NCBI GenBank assembly: GCA_964565435.1
Contig: CAZMEY010000017.1
Location: 1-13,349 of the forward strand
DNA from: JAQTTT01 sp964565435
Lineage (GTDB): Archaea; Nanobdellota; Nanobdellia; Tiddalikarchaeales; Tiddalikarchaeaceae
Direction of reading: 5' to 3'
Length of the DNA stretch: 13,349 bases
This document shows positions 1-5,294 of this stretch, one piece after another (within the stretch, counting starts at the first letter, position 1; each line of letters begins with the position of its first letter). The position numbers were made by a program, and so were the translations under genes. The notes under the pieces were generated by a model, which was not told the origin of the DNA, searched no databases, and worked only from the letters and a program-made list of their open reading frames with translations.

Positions 1-392
1 GTGCCTTTTCCTTTGCCCTTGCTTGCATCCCCTATTATTCCCGGCAAATCAATTATCTGCAATTGGGCATCCTTATATTTCATCATTCCTGGAATCGCTG
101 TTAGGGTTGTGAATTCATAGGCAGCCACCTCTGATTTTGCATTTGTAATCTTATTGATTAGCGTGCTTTTTCCAACGCTTGGAAATCCGACCAAAGCAAT
201 TGTGGCATTTCCGGATTTCTTGATAAAATATCCTGCGCTAGAGCCGCCTTGGCTGCTTCTCTTGTCAGCAAGCTCCCTTAATTTTGCAATTTTTCCATAT
301 AATGAGCCAATATGGTGTTCAGTTGCCTTGTTTTTCTGGGTCTTGGCTATCTCTCTTTCAATTTCAGCTATTTGCTCATCAATGCTTGCCAT
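1..392 (-). CDS. DRG/OBG-family GTPase, N-terminal part (cut by window edge)
   Basis: Reading the minus strand from ATG at 392 gives 130 residues before the window ends. Residues 1-50 are charged and probably helical. The G1/P-loop follows at 69-77 (GFPSVGKST), with G2-region residues YEFTT at 92-96 and the G3 motif DLPGII at 115-120. The GFPSVGKST form, the helical N-terminal lead and the FTT..IPG spacing match the Rbg/DRG branch of Obg-like GTPases. In eukaryotes and archaea that branch binds ribosomes and is linked to translation stalls (family knowledge). The G4 and G5 motifs and the TGS domain would lie beyond base 1. A TATA-like box on the minus strand at 412-424 is about 27 nt before the ATG, so the transcript is probably leaderless. 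The gene is divergent from the small basic protein at 482. Confidence 0.9.
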   Translation of the reverse strand, partial: MASIDEQIAEIEREIAKTQKNKATEHHIGSLYGKIAKLRELADKRSSQGGSSAGYFIKKSGNATIALVGFPSVGKSTLINKITNAKSEVAAYEFTTLTAIPGMMKYKDAQLQIIDLPGIIGDASKGKGKG

Positions 393-411
393 GGTTAATT
401 ATTAAAATAAC

Positions 412-424
412 AATGGTTTTAAGC
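412..424 (-). promoter_or_regulatory. TATA box of the GTPase gene
   Basis: On the minus strand the bases read GCTTAAAACCATT. The centre is about 27 nt upstream of the ATG at 392, the usual archaeal TATA-to-start distance, and implies an mRNA with little or no leader. Confidence 0.5.
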
Positions 425-446
425 ATTGCGAATAAGGAAAGATAAA

Positions 447-458
447 CTTTTTAAAACC
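447..458 (+). promoter_or_regulatory. TATA box of the small basic protein gene
   Basis: CTTTTTAAAACC is a strong archaeal TATA box centred about 29 nt before the ATG at 482. No Shine-Dalgarno sequence precedes that ATG, so a leaderless mRNA is expected. Confidence 0.6.
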
Positions 459-481
459 ATCATTTCATTAATTATAACATT

Positions 482-619
482 ATGGCTAAGAAAGTTTTCA
501 ATAAGAGAATCCATAGGATTAGAAGGAAGCTTGACAGAAGGAAGCTAAAAAAGATTGAGAAAAAGGATCTTCAGGAAAAAATTAAAAGGGCTGTCAAGGC
601 AAGCATTGAATCAGAATGA
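482..619 (+). CDS. Small very basic protein, 45 residues, function unknown
   Basis: ATG at 482 to TGA at 617-619 encodes 45 residues. Nineteen are Lys or Arg and six are Asp or Glu, so the net charge is about +13. It begins MAKKVFNKRIHRIRRKL and looks like one or two amphipathic helices with no signal peptide, membrane segment or zinc motif. A good TATA box lies about 29 nt upstream and a T-rich terminator directly follows the stop, which supports a real single-gene transcript. The charge, size and position next to a ribosome-associated type of GTPase suggest an RNA- or ribosome-binding peptide, but that is inference. I do not recognise the family, and it is not obviously L41e or another known short ribosomal protein. 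Confidence 0.7.
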   Translation: MAKKVFNKRIHRIRRKLDRRKLKKIEKKDLQEKIKRAVKASIESE

Positions 620-656
620 TTTTTAGTTTTTTTTAAAATAATAATTCTAAAAAATA
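620..656. terminator. Bidirectional T-rich terminator between convergent genes
   Basis: On the plus strand TTTTTAGTTTTTTTT follows the stop of the small basic gene. On the minus strand a T6 run (649-654 read in reverse) lies just after the PadR stop at 659-661. Archaeal intrinsic termination needs mainly such T tracts. Confidence 0.45.
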
Positions 657-658
657 TT

Positions 659-970
659 TTAATTGCTGAACTCGTTGAGCTTTAAGGCATGCAATGATTC
701 CTTGAAATCCATAACCAATTCTTGAAGCTTGATTTTTCCAGAATCAGTTATTGAATAGATTTTTTTAAAGCGTCCGCATTCAACAGTTTCCATGCTTGCA
801 ATGCAATTGTCAGTTTCAAGCGCTGCAAGAACTGGGTAAAGTGTTCCGCAAGAAGGCTTCCAATTATATGACTTCTCCAGCTCCTTAAACAATGCATAGC
901 CATGCAAAGAATGGCGGGACAATAGTGTCAAGACAAGCAGTTTTAGGTTGCCTTTCAAAAAATCCGCCAT
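659..970 (-). CDS. PadR-family transcriptional regulator
   Basis: This is a 103-residue winged-helix repressor. The PadR core is plain: LTLLSRHSLHGYALFKELE for the first helices, W.PS.GTLYPVLAALE for the recognition helix and following turn, then a wing with GRFKKIYSITDSGK. The length is typical of the short PadR group, which has an N-terminal DNA-binding domain and one C-terminal dimerisation helix. PadR proteins usually repress a nearby gene or themselves and are released by small aromatic or hydrophobic ligands; no ligand can be read from this sequence. Its promoter carries a repeated TTAGTSA element around the TATA box, which suggests autoregulation (inference). It is preceded on the same strand by a separate small winged-helix gene that has its own terminator. 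Confidence 0.88.
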   Translation of the reverse strand: MADFLKGNLKLLVLTLLSRHSLHGYALFKELEKSYNWKPSCGTLYPVLAALETDNCIASMETVECGRFKKIYSITDSGKIKLQELVMDFKESLHALKLNEFSN

Positions 971-984
971 AATATTTTTATTAC

Positions 985-1013
985 TGACTAATGATTTAAA
1001 TAGTTTTCACTAA
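985..1013 (-). promoter_or_regulatory. PadR gene promoter with candidate operator
   Basis: On the minus strand a TATA box CTATTTAAATC (about 993-1003) is centred some 28 nt before the ATG at 970. TTAGTGA (1007-1013) and TTAGTCA (985-991) lie on either side of it as direct repeats 22 bp apart, about two helical turns. A PadR dimer or tetramer bound there would block TBP. Calling it an operator is inference. Confidence 0.4.
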
Positions 1014-1020
1014 AAAAAAA
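1012..1020 (-). terminator. T9 terminator of the small winged-helix gene
   Basis: On the minus strand the TGA stop at 1021-1023 is followed at once by nine T residues, a canonical archaeal termination tract. It touches the upstream edge of the PadR promoter. Confidence 0.5.
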
Positions 1021-1251
1021 TCATAATGAGATGTAAGGCGCACCTATTGCGGGATAGATTATTTTTATGATTCCCCCTTTGTCATGCTCATGGATTAAAT
1101 CAAGTATCTCGTCAAAATCTGCGCCTATTTTTTTTGACAGCTCGCAAAAGCTCACCTTGCCCTCTTTTTTGAGCATTGACAAGATTGTTTCAACTCTCTT
1201 GTCTTTTTTTGCCAAAAACGGTTTTTTCATCCTTTCAGATATTATTCCCAT
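1021..1251 (-). CDS. Small winged-helix DNA-binding-like protein
   Basis: The gene encodes 76 residues starting MGIISERMKK. From about residue 18, the segment KRVETILSMLKKEGKVSFCELSKKIGADFDEILDLI has the three-helix pattern of a winged helix-turn-helix, with SFCELSKKIG as the turn. A short beta wing follows (GIIKIIYPAIGAPYISL). There is no second domain, so it could be a bare transcription factor or an interaction module. The start at 1251 is preferred because a TATA box (1275-1284, minus-strand reading CTATTTATAA) lies about 28 nt upstream. The longer open frame upstream, to about 1536, is antisense to the methyltransferase gene and is rejected. A T9 terminator follows directly. The gene is divergent from the methyltransferase and may share its TATA box. 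The specific family is not recognised. Confidence 0.7.
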   Translation of the reverse strand: MGIISERMKKPFLAKKDKRVETILSMLKKEGKVSFCELSKKIGADFDEILDLIHEHDKGGIIKIIYPAIGAPYISL

Positions 1252-1274
1252 TATATAACTATTAAAAATAATGG

Positions 1275-1284
1275 TTATAAATAG
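1275..1284. promoter_or_regulatory. Shared near-symmetric TATA box for two divergent genes
   Basis: TTATAAATAG reads as a TATA box on plus and as CTATTTATAA on minus. Its centre is about 28 nt from the minus-strand ATG at 1251 and 25 nt from the plus-strand GTG at 1304. Both distances fit leaderless starts, so one TBP site may serve both genes. Confidence 0.45.
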
Positions 1285-1303
1285 CTTGCGATTAATAGTT
1301 TTT

Positions 1304-2092
1304 GTGCAAAAAGCAATTGAAATAATATTGAAAAAGAAAGAGCTGTCTGGCATCAACGAAGAGATTGCCAAAAAGGAGATTGATAGAAAGATTACTCCCA
1401 AGATAAAAAAAATAATTGAAAATGAAAGGTTCAAGTCCGGGGATTTCAAAAAATTTGTCAAAGAGGTTCGGGCGCAGCTAAGGAGGCAGTTTGGGGCATT
1501 CAATAATCCAAAAATTGACAGGGAAGAATTAATCAAAAAAATGGATTATGAAAAATTATTGCTCAGCCACAAAAGCAGCAAGGAAAGGATGCCTTATTAT
1601 AAAGGGATTTATGAAAAAGTTTTTTTGGGAATAAAAAGCGCAAGCATTATTGACTTGGGATGCGGGCTAAACCCTTTAAGCATTGAATATATGCCCATAA
1701 AGATTGATGATTATTTGGCATTGGATATTGGAGAGAAGGATTTGGGGATAATCAATGAATATTTCAATCAAAAGGGTATAAATGGAAAAGCAAGATTTTT
1801 TGACGCATCAAATCTTGGCAGTTACAAATTTAAAGAAAAATTTGATTACTGCTTTGCATTCAAGGTCTTTGAGATTATTGAAAAAACCAAGAGCCATAGA
1901 TTGACTGAAGAGATAATAATCCGCATCCCTGCAAAGGTTATTGTCGCAAGTTTTAGCACGGAAACATTGGGCGGGGCAAGGATGAAGCGCGCCAGAAGAA
2001 TATGGTTTGAAGTAATGGCCAAAAGGCTTGGATTTATTGTTTCAAGCTTTCAGGTGAAAAATGAAATATTTTATATATTAGGCAATCAATAG
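1304..2092 (+). CDS. ArmA/Rmt/FmrO-like 16S rRNA methyltransferase
   Basis: From GTG 1304 this is 262 residues, the length of Arm enzymes (ArmA is 257). The helical N-terminal domain (about 1-85) shows the family spacing. SHKSSKER at 88-95 corresponds to the HxSTxER element, and SAM motif I is DLGCGLNPL at 117-125. LALDI with an acidic residue follows at about 138-142. SFSTETLGG at 216-224 takes the place of the family loop SFPxKSLxG, then come WFE and a final NEIFYIL that parallels NELVYI in ArmA. Known members methylate N7 of G1405 in helix 44 of 16S rRNA using SAM. Here the loop Pro and Lys are Ser and Glu, so target or activity may differ. An ATG at 1271 would add 11 residues, but the TATA box at 1275 would then lie inside the gene, so GTG is preferred. 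It sits just upstream of S6e with no mobile-element signs, suggesting a chromosomal role. Confidence 0.8.
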   Translation: MQKAIEIILKKKELSGINEEIAKKEIDRKITPKIKKIIENERFKSGDFKKFVKEVRAQLRRQFGAFNNPKIDREELIKKMDYEKLLLSHKSSKERMPYYKGIYEKVFLGIKSASIIDLGCGLNPLSIEYMPIKIDDYLALDIGEKDLGIINEYFNQKGINGKARFFDASNLGSYKFKEKFDYCFAFKVFEIIEKTKSHRLTEEIIIRIPAKVIVASFSTETLGGARMKRARRIWFEVMAKRLGFIVSSFQVKNEIFYILGNQ

Positions 2093-2104
2093 TTTTTTAA
2101 AAGA
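2093..2104 (+). promoter_or_regulatory. rps6e: TATA box of the S6e gene
   Basis: TTTTTTAAAAGA begins right after the methyltransferase TAG (2090-2092). Transcription would start near 2125-2130, leaving a leader of about 40 nt, unlike the leaderless neighbours. Read-through from the methyltransferase gene is also possible. Confidence 0.45.
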
Positions 2105-2130
2105 AATATTCTTTAGAATAATTTAATTGC

Positions 2131-2162
2131 TGAGGCACTTATGATGCCCTCGGTAGAGGTGA
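2131..2162 (+). promoter_or_regulatory. rps6e: S6e leader: Shine-Dalgarno with two competing hairpins
   Basis: GAGGTGA at 2156-2162 is complementary to the conserved archaeal 16S 3' end (TCACCTC), 7 nt before the ATG. CCTC at 2148-2151 can pair with GAGG at 2156-2159 over a GGTA loop and hide it. The same CCTC can instead pair with GAGGCA at 2132-2137 (TGCCCTC at 2145-2151, one bulged C), freeing the site. The pairings are visible; a regulatory role is inference. Confidence 0.4.
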
Positions 2163-2169
2163 AAAAAAT

Positions 2170-2553
2170 ATGAAGATAGTGATTAGCAACCCAAAGACTG
2201 GGAAAAGCTACCAAAAAGAGGTTGAGAAAGGCTCTGAATCCAGCTTTTATAACAAAAAAATCGGCGAAACCATTAATGGAGAATTATTGGATTTGCAAGG
2301 TTACCAATTGAAAGTCACTGGAGGAAGCGACATTGCTGGCTTTCCCATGAGGTCTGACCTTAAGGGAACAAAAAGGCAGAGGATTCTTTTAACTAAAGGA
2401 ATTGGCTTAAAAAACAGCGAGAAAGGATACAGGACCAAGAGAACTGTCAGGGGCAACAAGACTAATGAGGAGATAGCCCAGATAAATACAGTGATTGTTA
2501 AAGAAGGCTCAGCCAACTTGGATGAAATATTCAAAAAAGAAGAGAAGAAATAA
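2170..2553 (+). CDS. rps6e: Small-subunit ribosomal protein S6e
   Basis: The product is 127 residues, the usual size of archaeal S6e, which lacks the long phosphorylated C-terminal tail of eukaryotic S6. Family signatures include the start MKIVISNPKTGKSYQKEVE, GxxINGELLDLQGYQLKVTGGSDIAGFPMRSDLKG and the basic GYRTKRTVRGN segment. S6e is a primary-type protein of the archaeal/eukaryotic small subunit that binds 16S/18S rRNA. The ATG at 2170 has a strong Shine-Dalgarno (GAGGTGA), so the start is secure. It lies directly before aIF2-gamma, a recurring archaeal gene order, but T-rich DNA and a TATA box between them suggest separate transcripts. Lys-rich C-terminus, no anomalies. Confidence 0.96.
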   Translation: MKIVISNPKTGKSYQKEVEKGSESSFYNKKIGETINGELLDLQGYQLKVTGGSDIAGFPMRSDLKGTKRQRILLTKGIGLKNSEKGYRTKRTVRGNKTNEEIAQINTVIVKEGSANLDEIFKKEEKK

Positions 2554-2564
2554 TTCTCTTCCCA

Positions 2565-2594
2565 TTATTTTTTTTTAATTGTTTTTTCTTTTTA
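2565..2594 (+). terminator. T-rich terminator after S6e
   Basis: Two T runs (2568-2576 and 2582-2593, broken by single bases) follow the S6e stop within 20-40 nt and precede the aIF2-gamma TATA box. Confidence 0.45.
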
Positions 2595-2621
2595 ATGGAT
2601 TATACTGCATTAATACAAAGA

Positions 2622-2633
2622 TTTTTTAAAAGC
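2622..2633 (+). promoter_or_regulatory. eif2g: TATA box of the aIF2-gamma operon
   Basis: TTTTTTAAAAGC is centred about 29 nt before the ATG at 2657. The start region holds a tandem TAGTTAA repeat at 2641-2654. No Shine-Dalgarno precedes the ATG, so the first gene of this operon looks leaderless. Confidence 0.55.
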
Positions 2634-2656
2634 TATAATTTAGTTAATAGTTAATT

Positions 2657-3850
2657 ATGGAAAAAGATGAATTGATTCCGAAAGTCACCATTGGAATGGT
2701 TGGCCATATTGACCATGGAAAAACCACTCTTTTGCAAAAGCTTACGGGGAAATGGGCTGACACCCACAGCGAAGAGATGAAAAGGGGAATTACCATTAAA
2801 TTGGGATATGCTGGCTGCACTATTTACAAGTGCCCAAAATGCGAAAGCCCTTCAAATTATTCTATTGGAAAAAAATGCATGAAGCACTTGGGAGATAATG
2901 AGGTTTCAAGGACTATTAGCTTTGTTGATTCCCCTGGGCATGAGGCATTGATGGCTACAATGCTTAGCGGAGCAAGCATGATTCATGGGGCAATACTTGT
3001 CATTGCCGCTAATGAGCCTTGCCCTCAGCAGCAGACTGCTGACCATTTGAAAGCGCTGGAGATTACAGGAATAAAGAATATTATTATTGTCCAAAACAAG
3101 GCGGATTTAGTGAATGATGACGGGCTTAAAAAAAGCCATGATGAGATAAAGGCGTTTGTGAAGGGAAGCGTTGCAGAAAATGCTCCCATAATTCCTTTGA
3201 GCGCCCAGTCTGGCGCGAATGTTGATGCTTTATTGATGGCTATTGAGGAGTTTATTCCTAGCCCAAAAGTCAATGTTAAAGATGACCCTATAATGATTAT
3301 TGCAAGAAGCTTTGATATTAATAAGCCGGGAAAAGATGTTGATGATTTGTTTGGAACAATACTTGGAGGAAGCTTAAAGCAAGGGGTTTTGAATAAAGGG
3401 GATGATATTACAATACTTCCTGGCGTAAAAGTAAAAGATAAATGGGAGCCTATTAATGCAAAGATTGAATCATTGAATTATACTGGAATGTCTGTTGATT
3501 CGGCAAGTCCTGGGGGAAGCTTTGGCTTGTCAACTTCCATTGACCCTTTTTTTGGCAAAAATGATAAGTTATCCGGAAGTGTGGCATGCCTTAAGGGAAA
3601 GCCTGTGAATGTTTACAGTTCAATTGAATTGAATTTTAAGATTATTGACAATTCAGCCCTTAAAATGAATGAGGTTTTGCTGCTTAATAATTGGACATCC
3701 AAAACAACTGGAATTGTCAAGGGCTTGAAGAAGGATTCCGTATCGCTTGAATTGGCTTTGCCTATTGCATCTGTGAAAGGTGAAAGGATTGCTATTTCAA
3801 GAAAAATTGGGAACAGGTGGAAGCTTAGCGGATGGGGAGAGATACTTTAA
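2657..3850 (+). CDS. eif2g: Translation initiation factor aIF2 subunit gamma
   Basis: This is a 397-residue GTPase that carries initiator Met-tRNA to the ribosome with the alpha and beta subunits. G1 is GHIDHGKT at 16-23, G2 contains RGITIKLGYA at 43-52, G3 is DSPGH at 91-95, G4 is NKAD, and G5 is SAQSG. These are followed by two beta-barrel domains (domain II begins near DDPIMIIARSF). The gamma-specific zinc knuckle between G2 and G3 shows C59-x2-C62 and C74-x2-H77, so the fourth ligand position, usually Cys, is His. The length is slightly below the usual 410-415 residues. The start has a TATA box about 29 nt upstream and no Shine-Dalgarno. It is the first gene of a tight operon and overlaps the next gene by 19 nt. 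Confidence 0.97.
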   Translation: MEKDELIPKVTIGMVGHIDHGKTTLLQKLTGKWADTHSEEMKRGITIKLGYAGCTIYKCPKCESPSNYSIGKKCMKHLGDNEVSRTISFVDSPGHEALMATMLSGASMIHGAILVIAANEPCPQQQTADHLKALEITGIKNIIIVQNKADLVNDDGLKKSHDEIKAFVKGSVAENAPIIPLSAQSGANVDALLMAIEEFIPSPKVNVKDDPIMIIARSFDINKPGKDVDDLFGTILGGSLKQGVLNKGDDITILPGVKVKDKWEPINAKIESLNYTGMSVDSASPGGSFGLSTSIDPFFGKNDKLSGSVACLKGKPVNVYSSIELNFKIIDNSALKMNEVLLLNNWTSKTTGIVKGLKKDSVSLELALPIASVKGERIAISRKIGNRWKLSGWGEIL

Positions 3851-4224
3851 AAATATTTTTTGACACCAATTTTTTGATATTAGCAGTTAAAGAGAAAGTT
3901 GATTTATTCGCGCAGATTAAGCAGGATTTGGGCGGAGAAAAAGAGTTTTTCATATTGGCTGAGAGTTTAAAAGAGCTTCAAAAGCTCAAAGATAGGGGTT
4001 TAATCAATGCAAAGGTTGCTTTAGAAAATGTTTTAAAGCAAGAAATCAAGATTTTAGATATAAAAGGCGGGCCAACTGATGTGGATGACAAGATCATCCA
4101 TTCAGCCTTAAAGCAAAACGCTTTTATAGCAACGCTTGATAAAGAGCTAATTATAAAAGCCAAAAGCAAAGGATTAAAAATAGTTGGCTACAATAAGAGT
4201 AAAAAGAAGGCAATGGTGAATTAA
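3832..4224 (+). CDS. PIN-domain nuclease, Fcf1/Utp24-like
   Basis: The 130-residue single PIN domain starts KIFFDTNFLI with metal-binding D11. It continues with LAESLKELQKL (E44 and E48), DVDDKIIHSA (D86) and TLDKELI (D103), the acidic set expected of active PIN nucleases. The location between aIF2-gamma and Rpo7 is the usual place of the archaeal Fcf1/Utp24-related protein. That protein is thought to act in pre-rRNA processing by analogy with the yeast nuclease. The start overlaps the end of aIF2-gamma by 19 nt and the stop abuts the ATG of Rpo7, so expression is translationally coupled. A VapC toxin is unlikely, as no antitoxin gene is present. The exact RNA target is not shown by the sequence. 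Confidence 0.85.
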   Translation: MGRDTLKIFFDTNFLILAVKEKVDLFAQIKQDLGGEKEFFILAESLKELQKLKDRGLINAKVALENVLKQEIKILDIKGGPTDVDDKIIHSALKQNAFIATLDKELIIKAKSKGLKIVGYNKSKKKAMVN

Positions 4225-4797
4225 ATGTATAAAGTGCTTACAATAATGGATAGGGTAAGAGTTGACCCTTCAAATTTCAAGGATGATGTAAAGGAAAGCA
4301 TTAAAGTTGAAATCGCTAAAAGCTATGAAAACAAGCTTGAAGACAACAGGTTTTTATTATGCCTTGTTGATATCTTGGGCATTGGCGAAGGGCTTATCAT
4401 TCCCGGCGACGGTGCAGTTTATTATGAAACTACTTTCAAATTGCTTGCTTACGAGCCAATAATCAAAGAGGTTGTTGAAGGCGAAGTTTCAGAGATTACT
4501 GAGTTTGGGGCATTTGTAAAGATTGGCCCAATAGAGGGAGTTATTCATATGAGCCAAGTGATGGATGATTTTGTCAGTTTTTCAAAAACTAAAAGCCTAC
4601 TTGGAAAAGAAAGCAAAAAGACTTTGAATATTGGGGATTACGTAAGGGCAAGAATCATAGCAGTAAGTATGAAAAACCTTAAAGATGCAAAGATAGGATT
4701 AACAATGAGGCAGGCAGGATTGGGAAAGATTGAATGGCTAAGCGAAACTCCTAAAGAGGCTAAGCCAAAAAAAGCTGAAAAGGTGGAGAAAAAATGA
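4225..4797 (+). CDS. rpo7: DNA-directed RNA polymerase subunit Rpo7 (RpoE1, Rpb7 homologue)
   Basis: This is 190 residues with an N-terminal tip domain (about 1-80: MYKVLTIMDRVRVDPSNF, then LGIGEGLIIPGDGAVYYETTFKLLAYEP). An S1/OB RNA-binding domain follows (about 82-170: EGEVSEITEFGAFVKIGPIEGVIHMSQV). The tail is Lys/Glu-rich with KPKKAEK. With Rpo4 it forms the polymerase stalk that binds emerging RNA and helps open the promoter. ATG follows the previous TAA without a gap and has GGTGA five nt upstream, so the start is secure. It overlaps Spt4 by ATGA. The family and neighbourhood are the standard archaeal ones. Confidence 0.97.
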   Translation: MYKVLTIMDRVRVDPSNFKDDVKESIKVEIAKSYENKLEDNRFLLCLVDILGIGEGLIIPGDGAVYYETTFKLLAYEPIIKEVVEGEVSEITEFGAFVKIGPIEGVIHMSQVMDDFVSFSKTKSLLGKESKKTLNIGDYVRARIIAVSMKNLKDAKIGLTMRQAGLGKIEWLSETPKEAKPKKAEKVEKK

Positions 4798-4982
4798 CTA
4801 CTGAATATGCATGCAAAAAATGCTCAAGAATAATCACTTCCAAAAGTTGCAAATACTGCGCAGGAGCAGCATCAAGCAAGAATTGGAAAGGTGTTGCATT
4901 AATAATCAACAGCTCTAAAAGCAGGGTTGCTGATAAATTAAAAATTGAATCAAACGGCGCATACGCGCTGAGGGTGAGATGA
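4794..4982 (+). CDS. spt4: Transcription elongation factor Spt4 (RpoE2)
   Basis: This 62-residue zinc protein has C7-x2-C10 and C19-x2-C22 (YACKKCSRII and SCKYC), the Spt4 zinc ribbon. NWKGVALIINSSKSRVADKL follows, where SxSxxA typifies the surface that pairs with the Spt5 NGN domain. The Spt4/Spt5 pair clamps RNA polymerase and raises processivity. GGTGGAG lies five nt before the ATG, and ATGA overlaps the Rpo7 stop. The C-terminus ends GAYALRVR, matching the family's final strand, so the protein is complete. In euryarchaea a dephospho-CoA kinase-like gene often comes next in the cluster; here S24e follows directly. Confidence 0.95.
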   Translation: MTTEYACKKCSRIITSKSCKYCAGAASSKNWKGVALIINSSKSRVADKLKIESNGAYALRVR

Positions 4983-5293
4983 TTAAAACCATGAAGTTAA
5001 TCAATAAAAAAGAAGACAAAATAAATAATAAGACAATATATGAGCTTGAAATGGAATACAATGGCCAAAAAACGCCTGATAGAAAATCAGTCATTGAAGA
5101 GGCTTCAAAAGAGCTTAGGCTTGAAGCAAAAAATTTGATTGTAAAAAAAATAAAGAATATTTACGGCAAAAGCGCTTCAAAGGTGGAGATTCACGCTTAC
5201 AAAAGCCCTGATGATTTGCAGAAAATTGCGCCAAAGCATTTAGCTAAAAGGGTTGCATTCAAGGAAGAGAAGAAAGAGGAAGTGACAGCATAA
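4979..5293 (+). CDS. rps24e: Small-subunit ribosomal protein S24e
   Basis: The 104-residue product has the S24e pattern. A first strand (MKLINKKEDKINNKTIYELEM) leads into the family signature TPDRKSVIEEASKEL. Then come VKKIKNIYGKSASKVEIHAYKSPDDLQKIAP and a Lys/Glu-rich end. It is a ribosomal protein of the archaeal/eukaryotic 30S/40S body. The frame opens with ATG overlapping the Spt4 TGA (ATGA). A second ATG at 4991 (MKLINKK) matches the usual family N-terminus and is 13 nt after GGTGA, so the true start may be 12 nt later. It is followed by S27ae after one nucleotide, a conserved pair. Confidence 0.95.
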   Translation: MIKTMKLINKKEDKINNKTIYELEMEYNGQKTPDRKSVIEEASKELRLEAKNLIVKKIKNIYGKSASKVEIHAYKSPDDLQKIAPKHLAKRVAFKEEKKEEVTA

Positions 5294-5294
5294 G

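Noticed and set aside
1271..1303. ATG 1271 as start of the methyltransferase
   Set aside because: No TATA box lies at the right distance (the nearest, 1251-1258, is only about 16 nt away), while GTG 1304 is 25 nt from a good box and gives the ArmA-like length. Not excluded.
1252..1536. N-terminal extension of the minus-strand winged-helix gene to 171 residues
   Set aside because: The extension is antisense to the conserved methyltransferase, is low in complexity (Ser, Leu, Phe, Ile) and lies upstream of the TATA box that fits the ATG at 1251.
1304..2092. Recently acquired mobile resistance gene
   Set aside because: No insertion sequence, integrase, terminal repeat or change in base composition is visible around it, and the codon use (A/T-rich, AGG/AGA arginine) matches its neighbours.
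2099..2114. AAAGAA-N3-TTCTTT inverted repeat after the methyltransferase as a terminator hairpin
   Set aside because: The six A-T-rich pairs with a three-base loop make a very weak stem, and it overlaps the S6e TATA region; chance in AT-rich DNA is likely.
3832..4224. VapC-type toxin of a toxin-antitoxin pair
   Set aside because: No small antitoxin gene is adjacent, and the position in the aIF2-gamma to rpo7 cluster is that of the conserved archaeal Fcf1-like PIN protein.
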